A stretch of DNA of 64,000 bases from an uncultured Sphingorhabdus sp. Lineage in GTDB: Bacteria; Pseudomonadota; Alphaproteobacteria; Sphingomonadales; Sphingomonadaceae. How positions within the stretch are numbered: position 1 is the stretch's first letter; every line of letters starts with the position of its first letter. Shown piece after piece: positions 1 to 9,578 of this stretch. The stretch is taken from the NCBI GenBank assembly GCA_947501885.1, contig CANMXN010000001.1, positions 496,001-560,000 on the forward strand. The letters run 5' to 3'. Both the position numbers and the translations under genes were made by a program. The notes under the pieces are model-generated. The model was not told the origin of the DNA. It searched no databases and worked only from the letters and a program-made list of their open reading frames with translations.

Positions 1-1
1 T

Positions 2-58
2 GTTGATATTCGGCCCAAGGATGGCGTGAATTGGATCGATGGCCCAATAAGCGAATAG
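2..58 (+). CDS. 3' end of an unidentified gene (partial, left edge)
   Basis: Of the three forward frames at the left edge only this one stays open. It encodes 18 residues ending in WIDGPISE before a TAG stop. The other two frames stop at once or within nine codons. The fragment is too short to assign to a family. It would be convergent with the methyltransferase gene that follows, with about 25 bases between the stops. Confidence 0.4.
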   Translation, partial: VDIRPKDGVNWIDGPISE

Positions 59-83
59 CTATAAATATTCTAATTTATAGATT

Positions 84-1301
84 TTAAACTTTGTTTTTTA
101 TAAATTTTGATACAAGTTCAACATGCGTAGACCAGCGGAATTGCCCAACAGGCCAAATCTTTTCTAATATATAACCACCTGCAATTAATCGCTTTGCATC
201 ACGCGCAAAGCTGGATGGATTACAACTCACATACGCAATATTCTCTACATCACTTTGGGCTAATTGCTCCACTTGTTCACGCGCCCCTGCTCTGGGGGGA
301 TCCAAGACAACTGCATCGAAACGGTTTAATTCTTCACTGTTTAGCGGCCTACGATATAAATCGCGATGTTCAGTAAATATTTGTTTTTGTGCTTTGTTAG
401 CAGCAGATTTCAGAGAAGAAATGGCGGACCGATCTCCTTCCGCAGCATAGATTTTTTGTTTTGTATCCATAGAAAGGGCAAATGTGCCTAGTCCTGTGAA
501 TAAATCTGCAATTAGATTTGATGATGCCGTAATATCACGTACAGCATTGACCAAAGCTTCTTCTCCGTCTTTTGTAGCCTGCAAAAACCCAAAATGTGGA
601 TAAGAAACCGTCGTTTCGTTGAAAGACACAGTTACGGGTTCGGGCTCCCATTGCGTTATATTGTCTATACCATCATTTACGCTGAGTCTTGCCAATTCAT
701 ATTTTCGCGCAAAATTGGTTACAGCTTCTATTTGTTCCAATCCTTCTGGCATCCAATTCTCGATAAGAAGATCAATCCCTTGGTCTATTTGTACCATTCT
801 AATTTGAACATTACGGCGCCGATCAATAAAAGATTTTAGAAATTGACGTAACGGATCAATCAATGCAAATAATGACGCTGTCATGACGTCACATTGCGTA
901 ACATTCACAATTCTATGACTTTTTTCACTACTAAAGCCCAATTGAAAATTCTTACCAGTCCATGAAGATCGTAGAGATATCCTTCGGCGGCTAGCTGGAG
1001 GTGATAGATAAGTCTCCATAAAATTAGGTAATAATAAATCCTGCCCCAAAAGCGCATTCTCTATCCGCTGCCTGACAAATTCACTTAATTTATCATCATC
1101 AACATGCTGTAATTGACAACCGCCACATAGGTTAAAATGCGGACAAATAAGCTCAATATGATGCGGTCCATATGTTATCCCGCCGCTGTCTTCAATACGG
1201 TCTCCAGGTGCGCTAAGAGCAACATATCGACCATCCACCGTTATGCCGTCCCCGCGCGCAGCAATGCGCTCTATAAGATTATCATCGGTATTTGCTGTCA
1301 T
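84..1301 (-). CDS. Class I SAM-dependent RNA methyltransferase, RlmD/TrmA family (23S rRNA or tRNA m5U type)
   Basis: The 405-aa protein has the layout of the RlmD/TrmA uridine-C5 methyltransferases. A TRAM-like N-terminus is followed by an iron-sulfur cysteine cluster (Cys53, Cys59 and Cys62, with Cys137 as likely fourth ligand). A Rossmann methyltransferase domain follows, with the SAM-binding motif DLFTGLGTFAL near residue 267. The DPPRAGA loop lies near 335, and the catalytic nucleophile is Cys360 in YVSCNPSS. The family transfers a methyl group from SAM to C5 of a uridine in 23S rRNA or tRNA. Which RNA is modified cannot be decided from sequence alone, so no symbol is given. It is a monocistronic minus-strand gene, convergent with the fragment at the left edge. 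Confidence 0.9.
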   Translation of the reverse strand: MTANTDDNLIERIAARGDGITVDGRYVALSAPGDRIEDSGGITYGPHHIELICPHFNLCGGCQLQHVDDDKLSEFVRQRIENALLGQDLLLPNFMETYLSPPASRRRISLRSSWTGKNFQLGFSSEKSHRIVNVTQCDVMTASLFALIDPLRQFLKSFIDRRRNVQIRMVQIDQGIDLLIENWMPEGLEQIEAVTNFARKYELARLSVNDGIDNITQWEPEPVTVSFNETTVSYPHFGFLQATKDGEEALVNAVRDITASSNLIADLFTGLGTFALSMDTKQKIYAAEGDRSAISSLKSAANKAQKQIFTEHRDLYRRPLNSEELNRFDAVVLDPPRAGAREQVEQLAQSDVENIAYVSCNPSSFARDAKRLIAGGYILEKIWPVGQFRWSTHVELVSKFIKNKV

Positions 1302-1357
1302 GAGCTGTGACTAGCAAAAGGACAGTGATTATACTAATATAATAATAGCAGGCCTAC

Positions 1358-1909
1358 TCAATTAGGAATGGGATAAGGAACCCCAGGTGTACCGCGCGGT
1401 CCAACATCGGCATCAGATAGATTACTACCGGTCTGATCCTCAATGGGTACTTCTAGCGCAGCATTTTCATCTATTGGTTCATCACCTGTAGCCAATATTG
1501 ATTGTCCGCTGCCTGTAAAGCGGGCTTTTAACTTATAACGATCTGCTCCTGATATAAGCATAATATTATCATCATCAATGATTTCAATGATGATAGGATC
1601 AAAACCTTCGGCTGCTTCTAGCCCTCTACCATCGGTTAAAATGCGGAATCTTTTAAAACCACCATCACTATGTCGAATCATCAAAATAGTTTGATCTTCC
1701 TCTACAACACGTTCGGTAGCACAGCTTAACGTAAATTGTTCAACCGCATCCAATGCACATTCAATTTTATTGCCCACCAACGCCTCTTCTTGCGCTGCAG
1801 CAATATCTTCTTCATCGCTGCTACAAGCAGATAGAGCTAAGCAACCCATTGATAATGATAGAGCGACACCAGCCTTGTTAAATATCAGAGAATATATGCT
1901 TTTCACCAT
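1358..1909 (-). CDS. Hypothetical secreted lipoprotein
   Basis: This 183-aa protein was not recognised as a named family. Residues 1-28 form a lipoprotein signal peptide ending in LALSAC, so Cys29 is the probable lipidated residue. An acidic linker ([14 protein letters not shown]) follows, then a beta-rich domain with two cysteines (IECALDA and LSCATE) that could form a disulfide. The tail from about residue 150 is rich in Asp, Gly and Pro. The start overlaps the end of ilvD by 32 bases. An AGGAG lies just upstream and is better spaced for the GTG at 1906 than for the ATG at 1909, so the true start may be one codon later. It is probably cotranscribed with ilvD. Confidence 0.75.
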   Translation of the reverse strand: MVKSIYSLIFNKAGVALSLSMGCLALSACSSDEEDIAAAQEEALVGNKIECALDAVEQFTLSCATERVVEEDQTILMIRHSDGGFKRFRILTDGRGLEAAEGFDPIIIEIIDDDNIMLISGADRYKLKARFTGSGQSILATGDEPIDENAALEVPIEDQTGSNLSDADVGPRGTPGVPYPIPN

Positions 1910-3599
1910 TTGCTCCTGGATGTGTTACAGCCCCTTTATAAGCAGGTCCGACATTCTGTGCATAGCGCCATAATGCACCTGCCCCATAATTGGTCACATG
2001 CTCTTGCCATTCTTTAAGGCGTTTTGCCAATATTTCTTCATCTACCAACAAGTCAATGGTCCCTTCATTGGCATCAATAGAAATTTGATCACCATCATGA
2101 ACCAAGGCAATAGGGCCGCCCGCGGCTGCTTCTGGTCCAACATGGCCAATACAAAAACCGCGCGTGCCACCAGAAAACCGTCCATCTGTGATCAGAGCTA
2201 CTTTCTCACCCATACCTTGGCCATAGAGCGCCGCTGTTGTAGAGAGCATTTCGCGCATCCCCGGACCACCCTTTGGTCCCTCATAGCGGATAACAACCAC
2301 TGTACCATCTGTGATCTCGCGTCGTTCAACAGCAGCAAAGGCATCTTCCTCACATTCAAAAACACGAGCGATTCCTCTAAAAGTTAAACGCTCCATACCA
2401 GCCACTTTCACAATAGCCCCTTCTGGTGCTAAAGTTCCTCGAAGCCCTACTACACCGCCAGTTTCCGTAATTGGTGTCTTGACGTCATATATAACCTTTT
2501 GATCAGGATTCCATGTGATCTCATCAATATTCTCACCCAATGTTTTACCCGTAACTGTCATGCAATTGCCGTGTAAATATCCGCCATCGAGCATAGTCTT
2601 CATAAGCATATAAACACCGCCTGCTTCATGCATATCTTTGGCAACATATTTACCGCCTGGTTTCAGATCGGCAATATAGGGCGTAGATTTAAAAGTTTCA
2701 GCCACATCGAATAAATCATATTCAATACCACATTCATGCGCCATTGCGGGTAAATGCAGCGCTGCATTGGTCGACCCGCCTGTAGCAGCCACAACGCGAG
2801 CTGCATTTTCAAAGGCTTCTTTGGTACATATATCGCGCGGTTTCAAATTAAGTTCGAGTAATTTCATCACTTGCTCACCCGCAGCTGTGGCTATATCGGC
2901 ACGGCTTTTATAAGGTGCAGGCGCCATATTGCTATTGGGTAAGGACAAGCCAATCGCTTCTCCGACACAGGCCATAGTATTGGCGGTAAATTGCCCACCG
3001 CATGCGCCATGCCCAGGGCAAGCAACTTTTTCAAGTGCAATAAGCTCCTGTAATGGACAATTGTTGGCGGCATATTGGCCAACGGCTTCAAACACATCGA
3101 CAACCGTTACATCTTCCCCTTTATGTGACCCGGGCAAAATAGATCCACCATATACAAAAATTGATGGCACATTAAGGCGCAGCATTGCCATCATCATACC
3201 CGGTAAAGATTTATCACACCCTGCAAAGGTCACGAGCGCATCATAACAATGGCCGCGCACGCTTAATTCCACTGAGTCTGCGATAATTTCACGGCTAACC
3301 AGCGAGCTTTTCATACCCTGATGCCCCATCGCAATACCATCCGTGACCGTGATAGTATTAAAACGAAAGGGTGTGCCGCCAGCAGCGATTACACCTTCAC
3401 GCGCTATATCGGCCTGCGCGTTTAACGTTGTATTGCACGGAGCGCTGTCATTTCCCGCAGAGGCAACGCCCACAAACGGTTTGGCAATATCTTCTTCTTC
3501 CCATCCCATTGCATAATAATAGCTGCGATGCGGTGCGCGCTCTGGTCCAACAGATACATAGCGGCTTGGTAATTTAGATTTATCAAATTTATTGCTCAT
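1878..3599 (-). CDS. ilvD: Dihydroxy-acid dehydratase
   Basis: IlvD removes water from 2,3-dihydroxy acids to give the 2-keto acids that precede valine, isoleucine, leucine and pantothenate. The 573-aa product carries the family signatures: the iron-sulfur cysteines in GCDKSLPG and [12 protein letters not shown], the first cluster residue in SAPCNTT, and the C-terminal [12 protein letters not shown] loop. The reading frame extends upstream to 3647, but the added residues have no family similarity. Family proteins begin close to [15 protein letters not shown], so the ATG at 3599 is chosen. The 3' end overlaps the lipoprotein gene that follows. Confidence 0.96.
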   Translation of the reverse strand: MSNKFDKSKLPSRYVSVGPERAPHRSYYYAMGWEEEDIAKPFVGVASAGNDSAPCNTTLNAQADIAREGVIAAGGTPFRFNTITVTDGIAMGHQGMKSSLVSREIIADSVELSVRGHCYDALVTFAGCDKSLPGMMMAMLRLNVPSIFVYGGSILPGSHKGEDVTVVDVFEAVGQYAANNCPLQELIALEKVACPGHGACGGQFTANTMACVGEAIGLSLPNSNMAPAPYKSRADIATAAGEQVMKLLELNLKPRDICTKEAFENAARVVAATGGSTNAALHLPAMAHECGIEYDLFDVAETFKSTPYIADLKPGGKYVAKDMHEAGGVYMLMKTMLDGGYLHGNCMTVTGKTLGENIDEITWNPDQKVIYDVKTPITETGGVVGLRGTLAPEGAIVKVAGMERLTFRGIARVFECEEDAFAAVERREITDGTVVVIRYEGPKGGPGMREMLSTTAALYGQGMGEKVALITDGRFSGGTRGFCIGHVGPEAAAGGPIALVHDGDQISIDANEGTIDLLVDEEILAKRLKEWQEHVTNYGAGALWRYAQNVGPAYKGAVTHPGANGEKHIFSDI

Positions 3600-3650
3600 T
3601 TTTGTTCCGCTTGTCCTAATTGTTCCATATGCCCTAGCGTAGGCCATAGA

Positions 3651-4379
3651 TCATGCAAGTATTTTTGTAATTTTCAGACATACTCTGCCCAATATTTGAG
3701 CGAATCTTTCATGATCTTGTTGATTGACCACCAAATCTTGCCGCATCTCTACGCCAAAATAAGGAATATTTAGCGTTTCAGCATGGCGGTCCATTGTATA
3801 ATTGAGCAATTTCCCAGAGTAAGGCAGTTGATCACCAACATTCAAACCATATTCCTGTAATAATGTAATTGCGCATTTTGATGTGCTCTCATGCTCACCA
3901 TATAATATGCCTATATCCCAAGGGCGGTGAACATCAGGGTCATCTTGCAAAATATTGGTAAAACTATGCAATGAAAGAATAAGGCATGGCTGCATATCAT
4001 GCAATATTTGCTCTATTTTCTCATGATAAGGTCTATGGAAGCGCTCGATACGCTCTGTTCGTTGCTGCGGGCTAATTCGATTGCCCATTATAATATGGCC
4101 ATCACTATTATCTGGTATCATGGAGGGGTCATCCTCACCGCGATTAAGGTCTACCACCAAGCGTGATTGCGTTGCCATAATCGCCGAGACAGTAAATTGA
4201 CTAACAATAAGCTCAGCAACAGCTTTCACGCCTATATCTACAGCTATATGCTTGCTAAGCAGCACATCATCGATACCCAGATCAATATCATCTGGCACGA
4301 CATTTGATGCATGGTCAGCAATTATCAATATACCGCCATGTTCAAAACCACCAATCATCTCATAAGGTTTATGCATCAT
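3651..4379 (-). CDS. N-formylglutamate amidohydrolase family protein
   Basis: The 242-aa protein matches the N-formylglutamate amidohydrolase family, zinc-dependent hydrolases acting on N-formyl amino acids and related amides. Visible family features are HASNVVP near the N-terminus, SRLVVDLNRGEDDPS in the middle, RFHRPYHEKI, and LSLHSFTN, which supply the conserved His, Asp, Arg and Glu residues. The start overlaps the ispE stop in an ATGA arrangement, which indicates translational coupling. No histidine-utilisation genes lie nearby, so the physiological substrate is open. Confidence 0.88.
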   Translation of the reverse strand: MMHKPYEMIGGFEHGGILIIADHASNVVPDDIDLGIDDVLLSKHIAVDIGVKAVAELIVSQFTVSAIMATQSRLVVDLNRGEDDPSMIPDNSDGHIIMGNRISPQQRTERIERFHRPYHEKIEQILHDMQPCLILSLHSFTNILQDDPDVHRPWDIGILYGEHESTSKCAITLLQEYGLNVGDQLPYSGKLLNYTMDRHAETLNIPYFGVEMRQDLVVNQQDHERFAQILGRVCLKITKILA

Positions 4380-5230
4380 TTTAACTCACTTGATAAAAAC
4401 CACCAATCAGGGCGTTGCTTTTCAATATTTTCTTGAGCGATATCTCTATCATTTTCATTCTTAAACAGAGCAAAGCATGTTGCTCCCGAACCTGACATGC
4501 GCATCATCATTGGTTTTTGCTGATCAAGTACGTCAATCACATCTTGAATTTGTGGAAATAATGATATCGCAGCGCGCTGCATATCATTACCAGCTTTATA
4601 CAGAATAGAGTCTAAATCTATTTCCAATGCACCACCCGATTGCCCGTCCCACGCGGCAAAAATAGAACCAGTAGATACGCAGACCATAGGGTTTATCAAT
4701 AAAATCGGCAAGCCTGCAAGGTCAAGCTTATCGGATAATGGTCTCAGATTAGTGCCTATCCCGCTACCATGACTTATCTCGCTCATGACGCACGCAGCTA
4801 TGTCAGCGCCCAATGGCGTAATAAGTTCAGCAAGTTGAGAAAGTTCACAATTTATGCCCCAATGACTATTAAGCAAGCGAGCAGCGGCAGCCGCATCAGC
4901 CGAACCTCCACCTATTCCAGAAGCTATTGGCAGGTTTTTGCGTAAATGAAGAGCAGCACCGCCATTAATATTGAAATGACTTTGCATCAATTTAGCCGTT
5001 TTTATTATGAGGTTGTCATCAATAACCCCACTAATTCGATCTCCAAAGGGTCCATCAATCGATAAAGATAATATATCATCAGAGCTTATAGATAATGCAT
5101 CACCATCACGTAAAAATGCAAAGACCGTATCAATATCATGATAGCCGTCATCACGGCGTGCCATAATATGCAAAGCCAGGTTTATCTTAGCATAAGCAAT
5201 TTCATTGTTAATACTATTACTTATCTGCAT
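4376..5230 (-). CDS. ispE: 4-diphosphocytidyl-2-C-methyl-D-erythritol kinase
   Basis: IspE is the ATP-dependent kinase of the non-mevalonate (MEP) isoprenoid pathway. The 284-aa protein has the GHMP-kinase fold signatures: AYAKINLALHI near residue 13, containing the catalytic Lys, and the glycine-rich phosphate loop LPIASGIGGGSADAAAAARL near residue 100. The C-terminal MRMSGSGATCFALF motif is also present. It lies three bases after the TPR gene stop and overlaps the amidohydrolase start, so the three genes probably form one transcript. A TPR gene followed by ispE is, to my knowledge, a common order in sphingomonads. Confidence 0.95.
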   Translation of the reverse strand: MQISNSINNEIAYAKINLALHIMARRDDGYHDIDTVFAFLRDGDALSISSDDILSLSIDGPFGDRISGVIDDNLIIKTAKLMQSHFNINGGAALHLRKNLPIASGIGGGSADAAAAARLLNSHWGINCELSQLAELITPLGADIAACVMSEISHGSGIGTNLRPLSDKLDLAGLPILLINPMVCVSTGSIFAAWDGQSGGALEIDLDSILYKAGNDMQRAAISLFPQIQDVIDVLDQQKPMMMRMSGSGATCFALFKNENDRDIAQENIEKQRPDWWFLSSELK

Positions 5231-5233
5231 ATA

Positions 5234-6895
5234 TTATGATTCAACATAAGGTATATCTAGGCCATATTGGACCTTATGATCGAGACGGTTTTTGTCATGA
5301 CTATTCGCTATCAAGGCTGCTGCTCGCCATATATATCGGGCATCAACCAACCTACCTTTGGACCAATAGGCATCACCCAAATGTTCTTGGATCTCACTAT
5401 CTTCTTTGGACATATTTGCCGCTATCTCAAGCAAAGGAATAGCTCTATCTAAATCACCTTGCAGATAATATCCCCATCCCAAACTGTCGGTTATATCGGG
5501 TGAATTAGGTTCTAGCTTATGAGCTTTTTTTACAAGATCAAAACCGCGTTTAACATCCTCACCACGCTCTAATAGTGAATAGCCATAATAATTGAGTAGA
5601 AATGGGTTTTTTGCCTTTAAAGCCAAGCCTTCTTCTAGGGTCTTTTTAGCTTTTCTCCATTCCTGACCATTGGTCAAACTCCGAGCTTGATATAGCCTAA
5701 GGTAAGATTCTCGCAATTTTTGTTCATCACTCACTCTATCTATCAATATGTCATAGGTTGAAGCAGCTTTATCATATTGTTCAACACTATCATAGGTTTG
5801 CGCAAGCAATAGCATCAATGTTTGAGAATTAGGATGCTGTTTATGTGCGCGCTGCGCAATGATTACAGCCTCATCCCCTCGTTCTTTTTCAAGCAACATT
5901 CTAATATTTTGACTAGCAAAAAGCGAATAATAGGGATCATTCACATCCCACCCATTTAAAATTTTATTGGCGCTTTCTATCTGATCATTTGCACCAAGGG
6001 CATTACCCAATTGTAAAGCGATTACGGGATCATTGGGAGCCAACCATTGCGCAGTACGCGCAAAAAATATTGCTATATCGAATAGTTTTTGATCAATTAA
6101 AGTGTTCGACACTCGCCCATATAAGCGCGCCACTCCAATATTAGCCGATATTTCAGTGCTATAAGCAGGTAATTTTTCACCATTGTTAATAATTGACAAA
6201 TAGGCAATAGCAGCCCCACTACCTTGCGTGCGTAGCAATGCACGGGCAAAACCTTCTTTACCATTCTGTGCCAATATGGGGGCCGATTTCAATATAAGGT
6301 TGCGAGCAAATGCCTCATTAAACGGTCTAACCGAAACTATATCCTTTTGAACTTTATCATATTGTTGCAAAGCTAGATATTGATAGGTGATTTGGTCTCT
6401 TGCATAAAAATTTGTCAGTCCACTATTCTTATCTCTATCAAGCAAGATTGTCCCATCATTACCCTGCTGTGTATCTATCCATGATAGCATAATCGGGGCC
6501 ATAAAACCAAATACAGGATCGGTTTTTACCGATATCACGGCCTGCTTCGCTCTATTCCAATCTTTATTTTTTAGGGCATCGCTATACCGTAATATATGCG
6601 CCTGAACAGGAACACCATCTTTACCATCTAACGCATCTATAGCTTTTAGAGCCGTCTTGACATCGCCCTGTCGCAAAGCAATTTCAAATAAACGGTCTAC
6701 TAATGTTTCACTGTCTGACTGCCTTGCAAAAAGCCTATTATATCCTTTTAAAGCGGACGCATTTTTTTTATTGATTTCCTGCAAACGTGCTTCAACAAAA
6801 CTCTCTAATAATGCATCATTAGCATGAGAATTAGCGCTAACATTGCTCGATAATATCGCAGCACAAATAGCTATAATGAGAGAGATATTTTTCAT
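5234..6895 (-). CDS. Secreted tetratricopeptide repeat protein
   Basis: The 553-aa protein starts with a signal peptide (MKNISLIIAICAAILSSNVSA). The rest is helical, with TPR units clearest in the C-terminal third: YDKAASTYDILIDR, WRKAKKTLEEGLALKAKNP, YYGYSLLERGEDVKRGFDLV and GDLDRAIPLLEIAA. The family acts as a periplasmic or outer-membrane-associated scaffold; no specific partner can be named. The frame is open to 6916, but an AAGGAAG lies correctly before the ATG at 6895, and only this start leaves the signal peptide at the N-terminus. It sits between the ETF-QO gene and ispE on the same strand with short gaps. Confidence 0.9.
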   Translation of the reverse strand: MKNISLIIAICAAILSSNVSANSHANDALLESFVEARLQEINKKNASALKGYNRLFARQSDSETLVDRLFEIALRQGDVKTALKAIDALDGKDGVPVQAHILRYSDALKNKDWNRAKQAVISVKTDPVFGFMAPIMLSWIDTQQGNDGTILLDRDKNSGLTNFYARDQITYQYLALQQYDKVQKDIVSVRPFNEAFARNLILKSAPILAQNGKEGFARALLRTQGSGAAIAYLSIINNGEKLPAYSTEISANIGVARLYGRVSNTLIDQKLFDIAIFFARTAQWLAPNDPVIALQLGNALGANDQIESANKILNGWDVNDPYYSLFASQNIRMLLEKERGDEAVIIAQRAHKQHPNSQTLMLLLAQTYDSVEQYDKAASTYDILIDRVSDEQKLRESYLRLYQARSLTNGQEWRKAKKTLEEGLALKAKNPFLLNYYGYSLLERGEDVKRGFDLVKKAHKLEPNSPDITDSLGWGYYLQGDLDRAIPLLEIAANMSKEDSEIQEHLGDAYWSKGRLVDARYIWRAAALIANSHDKNRLDHKVQYGLDIPYVES

Positions 6896-6922
6896 ATTCT
6901 TCCTTATCCCCCTCATCGTAAT

Positions 6923-8563
6923 TTACATATTAGGATAGTTAGGGCCACCGCCGCCTTCTGGCGTTACCCAATTAATGTTTTGGGTAGGATCTTTTATATC
7001 ACAGGTCTTACAATGCACGCAGTTTTGGGCATTAATCTGTAATTTTGGGTCACCTTCTTCTTCACCAATAATCTCATATACACCTGCTGGACAATAACGT
7101 TGTGCAGGCTCATTATAAAGCGCTAGATTCACTTCAACAGGTACAGCATCATCTTTCAGTTGAAGATGTACAGGCTGATCTTCTTCATGATTGGTATTCG
7201 ACAAGAATACAGAAGATAGACGATCAAAACTAATTACGCCATCTGGTTTCGGATATTCAATCTTTTGTGAAATATCGGCGCGATGCAAGCTTTCATGATC
7301 GGGGTGATGCTTCATGGTGAATGGCAAACCAATTTTAAGGGTGCGCATCCACATATCAATACCCGATAATATTGTGCCAATTTCACCACCAAATTTGGCA
7401 ATAAGGGGCTGCGCATTTTTAACCAGCTTCAACTCGTCAACAACCCAACTTTCATCAACACTGCTTTGATATTCATAAAGCTCATCATTAGATCTTTGTT
7501 CTGACATTGCTTTACCAATAGCCTCAGCCGCCAACATGCCAGATTTCATGGCCGTATGGCTACCTTTGATACGCGGAACATTCACAAAGCCAGCGCTGCA
7601 TCCAATTAAGGCACCGCCTGGGAAAGCCAGCTTAGGGATAGATTGTAAACCACCCTCGTTAATCACGCGAGCACCATAGGACACACGCTTACCACCTTCT
7701 AATATTTGGCGGATTTCTGGATGTTGTTTCCAACGTTGAAACTCCTCAAATGGGAATAAATTGGGGTTTTGATAATCAAGCGCAACCACAAAACCTAATG
7801 CTACCTGATTATTGGCTTGATGGTAGAGAAAACCTCCTCCCCATGCCTCATCAAGCGGCCAACCTTGCGTATGAATAACTTTACCTGCGCTATGATTATC
7901 AGGGTCAATATCCCATAATTCTTTCATGCCTAGGCCATAGACTTGCGGTTCGCAATCCGCCTCTAGGTCAAATTTATCGCGTAATATTTTCGTCAGGCTT
8001 CCCCGCGCTCCTTCAGCAAATAACGTATATTTACCATGCAGTTCCATACCGGGTTGATAGTCACCTTTTTGACTACCATCTCGCGCAATTCCCATATCTC
8101 CAGTGGCCACCCCTTTGACTGAACCATCTTCGTTGTAAAGAATCTCTGCGGCAGGAAAACCAGGGAATATCTCCACACCCAAATTCTCTGCTTGCTCGCC
8201 TAACCAGCGGCATAAATTACCCAAGCTAACGGTATATGTACCTTTATTGTGCATCCAGCGTGGGGTGAAAATATGCGGTATTGCAAATTTACCATTTTTG
8301 GAAAGCACCCAATGATGATTCTCTGTTACAGGCGTCTCAGAGAGTGGGCAATTTTGATCGCGCCAATCTGGAATAAGCTCATCCATTGCTTTGGGGTCAA
8401 CAACAGCCCCAGACAATATATGCGCACCGATTTCAGAACCTTTTTCTAATATACAAACTTCGATATCAGGATTGACCTGTTTCAACCTTATCGCAGCACT
8501 AAGGCCTGCTGGACCACCACCAACAATTACCACGTCATAAGGCATAGAATCACGTTCGTTCAT
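6923..8563 (-). CDS. Electron transfer flavoprotein-ubiquinone oxidoreductase
   Basis: ETF-QO passes electrons from reduced electron-transfer flavoprotein, fed by acyl-CoA dehydrogenases, to ubiquinone at the membrane. The 546-aa protein begins with the FAD-binding motif VVIVGGGPAGLSAAIRL. It contains the ubiquinone- and membrane-facing central region, and ends in the [4Fe-4S] ligands YCPAGVYE and CVHCKTCDIKDP, followed by the family's typical end NWVTPEGGGGPNYPNM. Length and domain order are normal. It stands upstream of the TPR-ispE genes and is divergent from the UDG gene across 151 bases. Confidence 0.96.
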   Translation of the reverse strand: MNERDSMPYDVVIVGGGPAGLSAAIRLKQVNPDIEVCILEKGSEIGAHILSGAVVDPKAMDELIPDWRDQNCPLSETPVTENHHWVLSKNGKFAIPHIFTPRWMHNKGTYTVSLGNLCRWLGEQAENLGVEIFPGFPAAEILYNEDGSVKGVATGDMGIARDGSQKGDYQPGMELHGKYTLFAEGARGSLTKILRDKFDLEADCEPQVYGLGMKELWDIDPDNHSAGKVIHTQGWPLDEAWGGGFLYHQANNQVALGFVVALDYQNPNLFPFEEFQRWKQHPEIRQILEGGKRVSYGARVINEGGLQSIPKLAFPGGALIGCSAGFVNVPRIKGSHTAMKSGMLAAEAIGKAMSEQRSNDELYEYQSSVDESWVVDELKLVKNAQPLIAKFGGEIGTILSGIDMWMRTLKIGLPFTMKHHPDHESLHRADISQKIEYPKPDGVISFDRLSSVFLSNTNHEEDQPVHLQLKDDAVPVEVNLALYNEPAQRYCPAGVYEIIGEEEGDPKLQINAQNCVHCKTCDIKDPTQNINWVTPEGGGGPNYPNM

Positions 8564-8714
8564 AATATCATCCTAATCTTTATGGAGTATATTGGGCACT
8601 CCATCACTTATATCTTTCACCATAACGGCTTTTAGGCAATTGTTTATATACTTCATTGCCAATCTATAGCAATATATAAGCCATTTTTGATAATAGAGTG
8701 GAATTACAAATAGC

Positions 8715-9578
8715 ATGAATGATACATTGACCTTAGTGCAATCTTATCTGCAATGGTGGGAGATGGCTGGCTTTGATCATGCAATGGATAGCAAAACTAT
8801 TAATTGGCTAGAAACGAAAGAAAAAAAACAAGCTTTAATTGACCAAAAAAACGAATCTTTCTCTGAAAGACTAACTGTCACAAATCCGCATCCCGAAATA
8901 CCGGCACAGTCAAAACTAAACGAAGCGCACACAAATTCAAAAATTATTCCTAAGATATATATCGATGAGAAAGACTGGCCTCAAACAATTGAGGACTTAC
9001 ATACGGCCTTTAAGAATGGTGATGCGCTTCCTGGAAACCTTTACAGTGATGAAAGAATATTACCACGCAGAATAGAATTTTGGGCAAATGATATTGATAC
9101 GCAAAGCAATGGAGAACAACAGAATTCTCGCACCCTTATGCTCATTGGGGATATTCCAAATGAGCAAGACATTAGAGAGAAAATGATATTTTCTGGCAAA
9201 CAGAATAATTTGATCGTCAATATGATGACAGCTGGTAATTTTAATAATTTTGATATTTACTGTACAAATATAGCGACAACAAGACCACAATTTGACGAAT
9301 TACCACAACAAGATTTAACCAGTCTTTATGCGCTTTTACGTCATCATATTGCTCTTTTAAAGCCAAATGCCATTATTAGTTTCGGTTCAGCCTGCTGCAA
9401 TGCACTACTCAACGCAGAGTTAATGAATTCTCGTAAAAATTTACATTATTTTAACCATAATAATATCAATAAACCGCTGATAGCAACTTTTCACCCGCGA
9501 TCTTTAATAGCGCAGCCACAGTTAAAACGGCAAGCTTGGAGAGATTTGCAGGTATTAATGAAGAAAGACATTTTGTGA
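8715..9578 (+). CDS. Divergent family-4-like uracil-DNA glycosylase
   Basis: The C-terminal two thirds of this 287-aa protein follow the bacterial family-4/5 UDG fold. There is a motif-A-like segment LMLIGDIPNEQD, then FSGKQNNLIVNMM, YCTNIATTRPQ, ALLKPNAIISFGSAC, and a motif-B-like FHPRSLIAQPQLKRQAWRDL. The enzyme excises uracil from DNA. Here motif A is degenerate (the usual form is GEAPGxxED) and the N-terminal CxxC that helps bind the [4Fe-4S] cluster in classical family 4 is absent. Activity is therefore uncertain. Its position before the transglycosylase and moaB matches what I know of sphingomonad genomes. The stop overlaps the following GTG. Confidence 0.8.
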   Translation: MNDTLTLVQSYLQWWEMAGFDHAMDSKTINWLETKEKKQALIDQKNESFSERLTVTNPHPEIPAQSKLNEAHTNSKIIPKIYIDEKDWPQTIEDLHTAFKNGDALPGNLYSDERILPRRIEFWANDIDTQSNGEQQNSRTLMLIGDIPNEQDIREKMIFSGKQNNLIVNMMTAGNFNNFDIYCTNIATTRPQFDELPQQDLTSLYALLRHHIALLKPNAIISFGSACCNALLNAELMNSRKNLHYFNHNNINKPLIATFHPRSLIAQPQLKRQAWRDLQVLMKKDIL

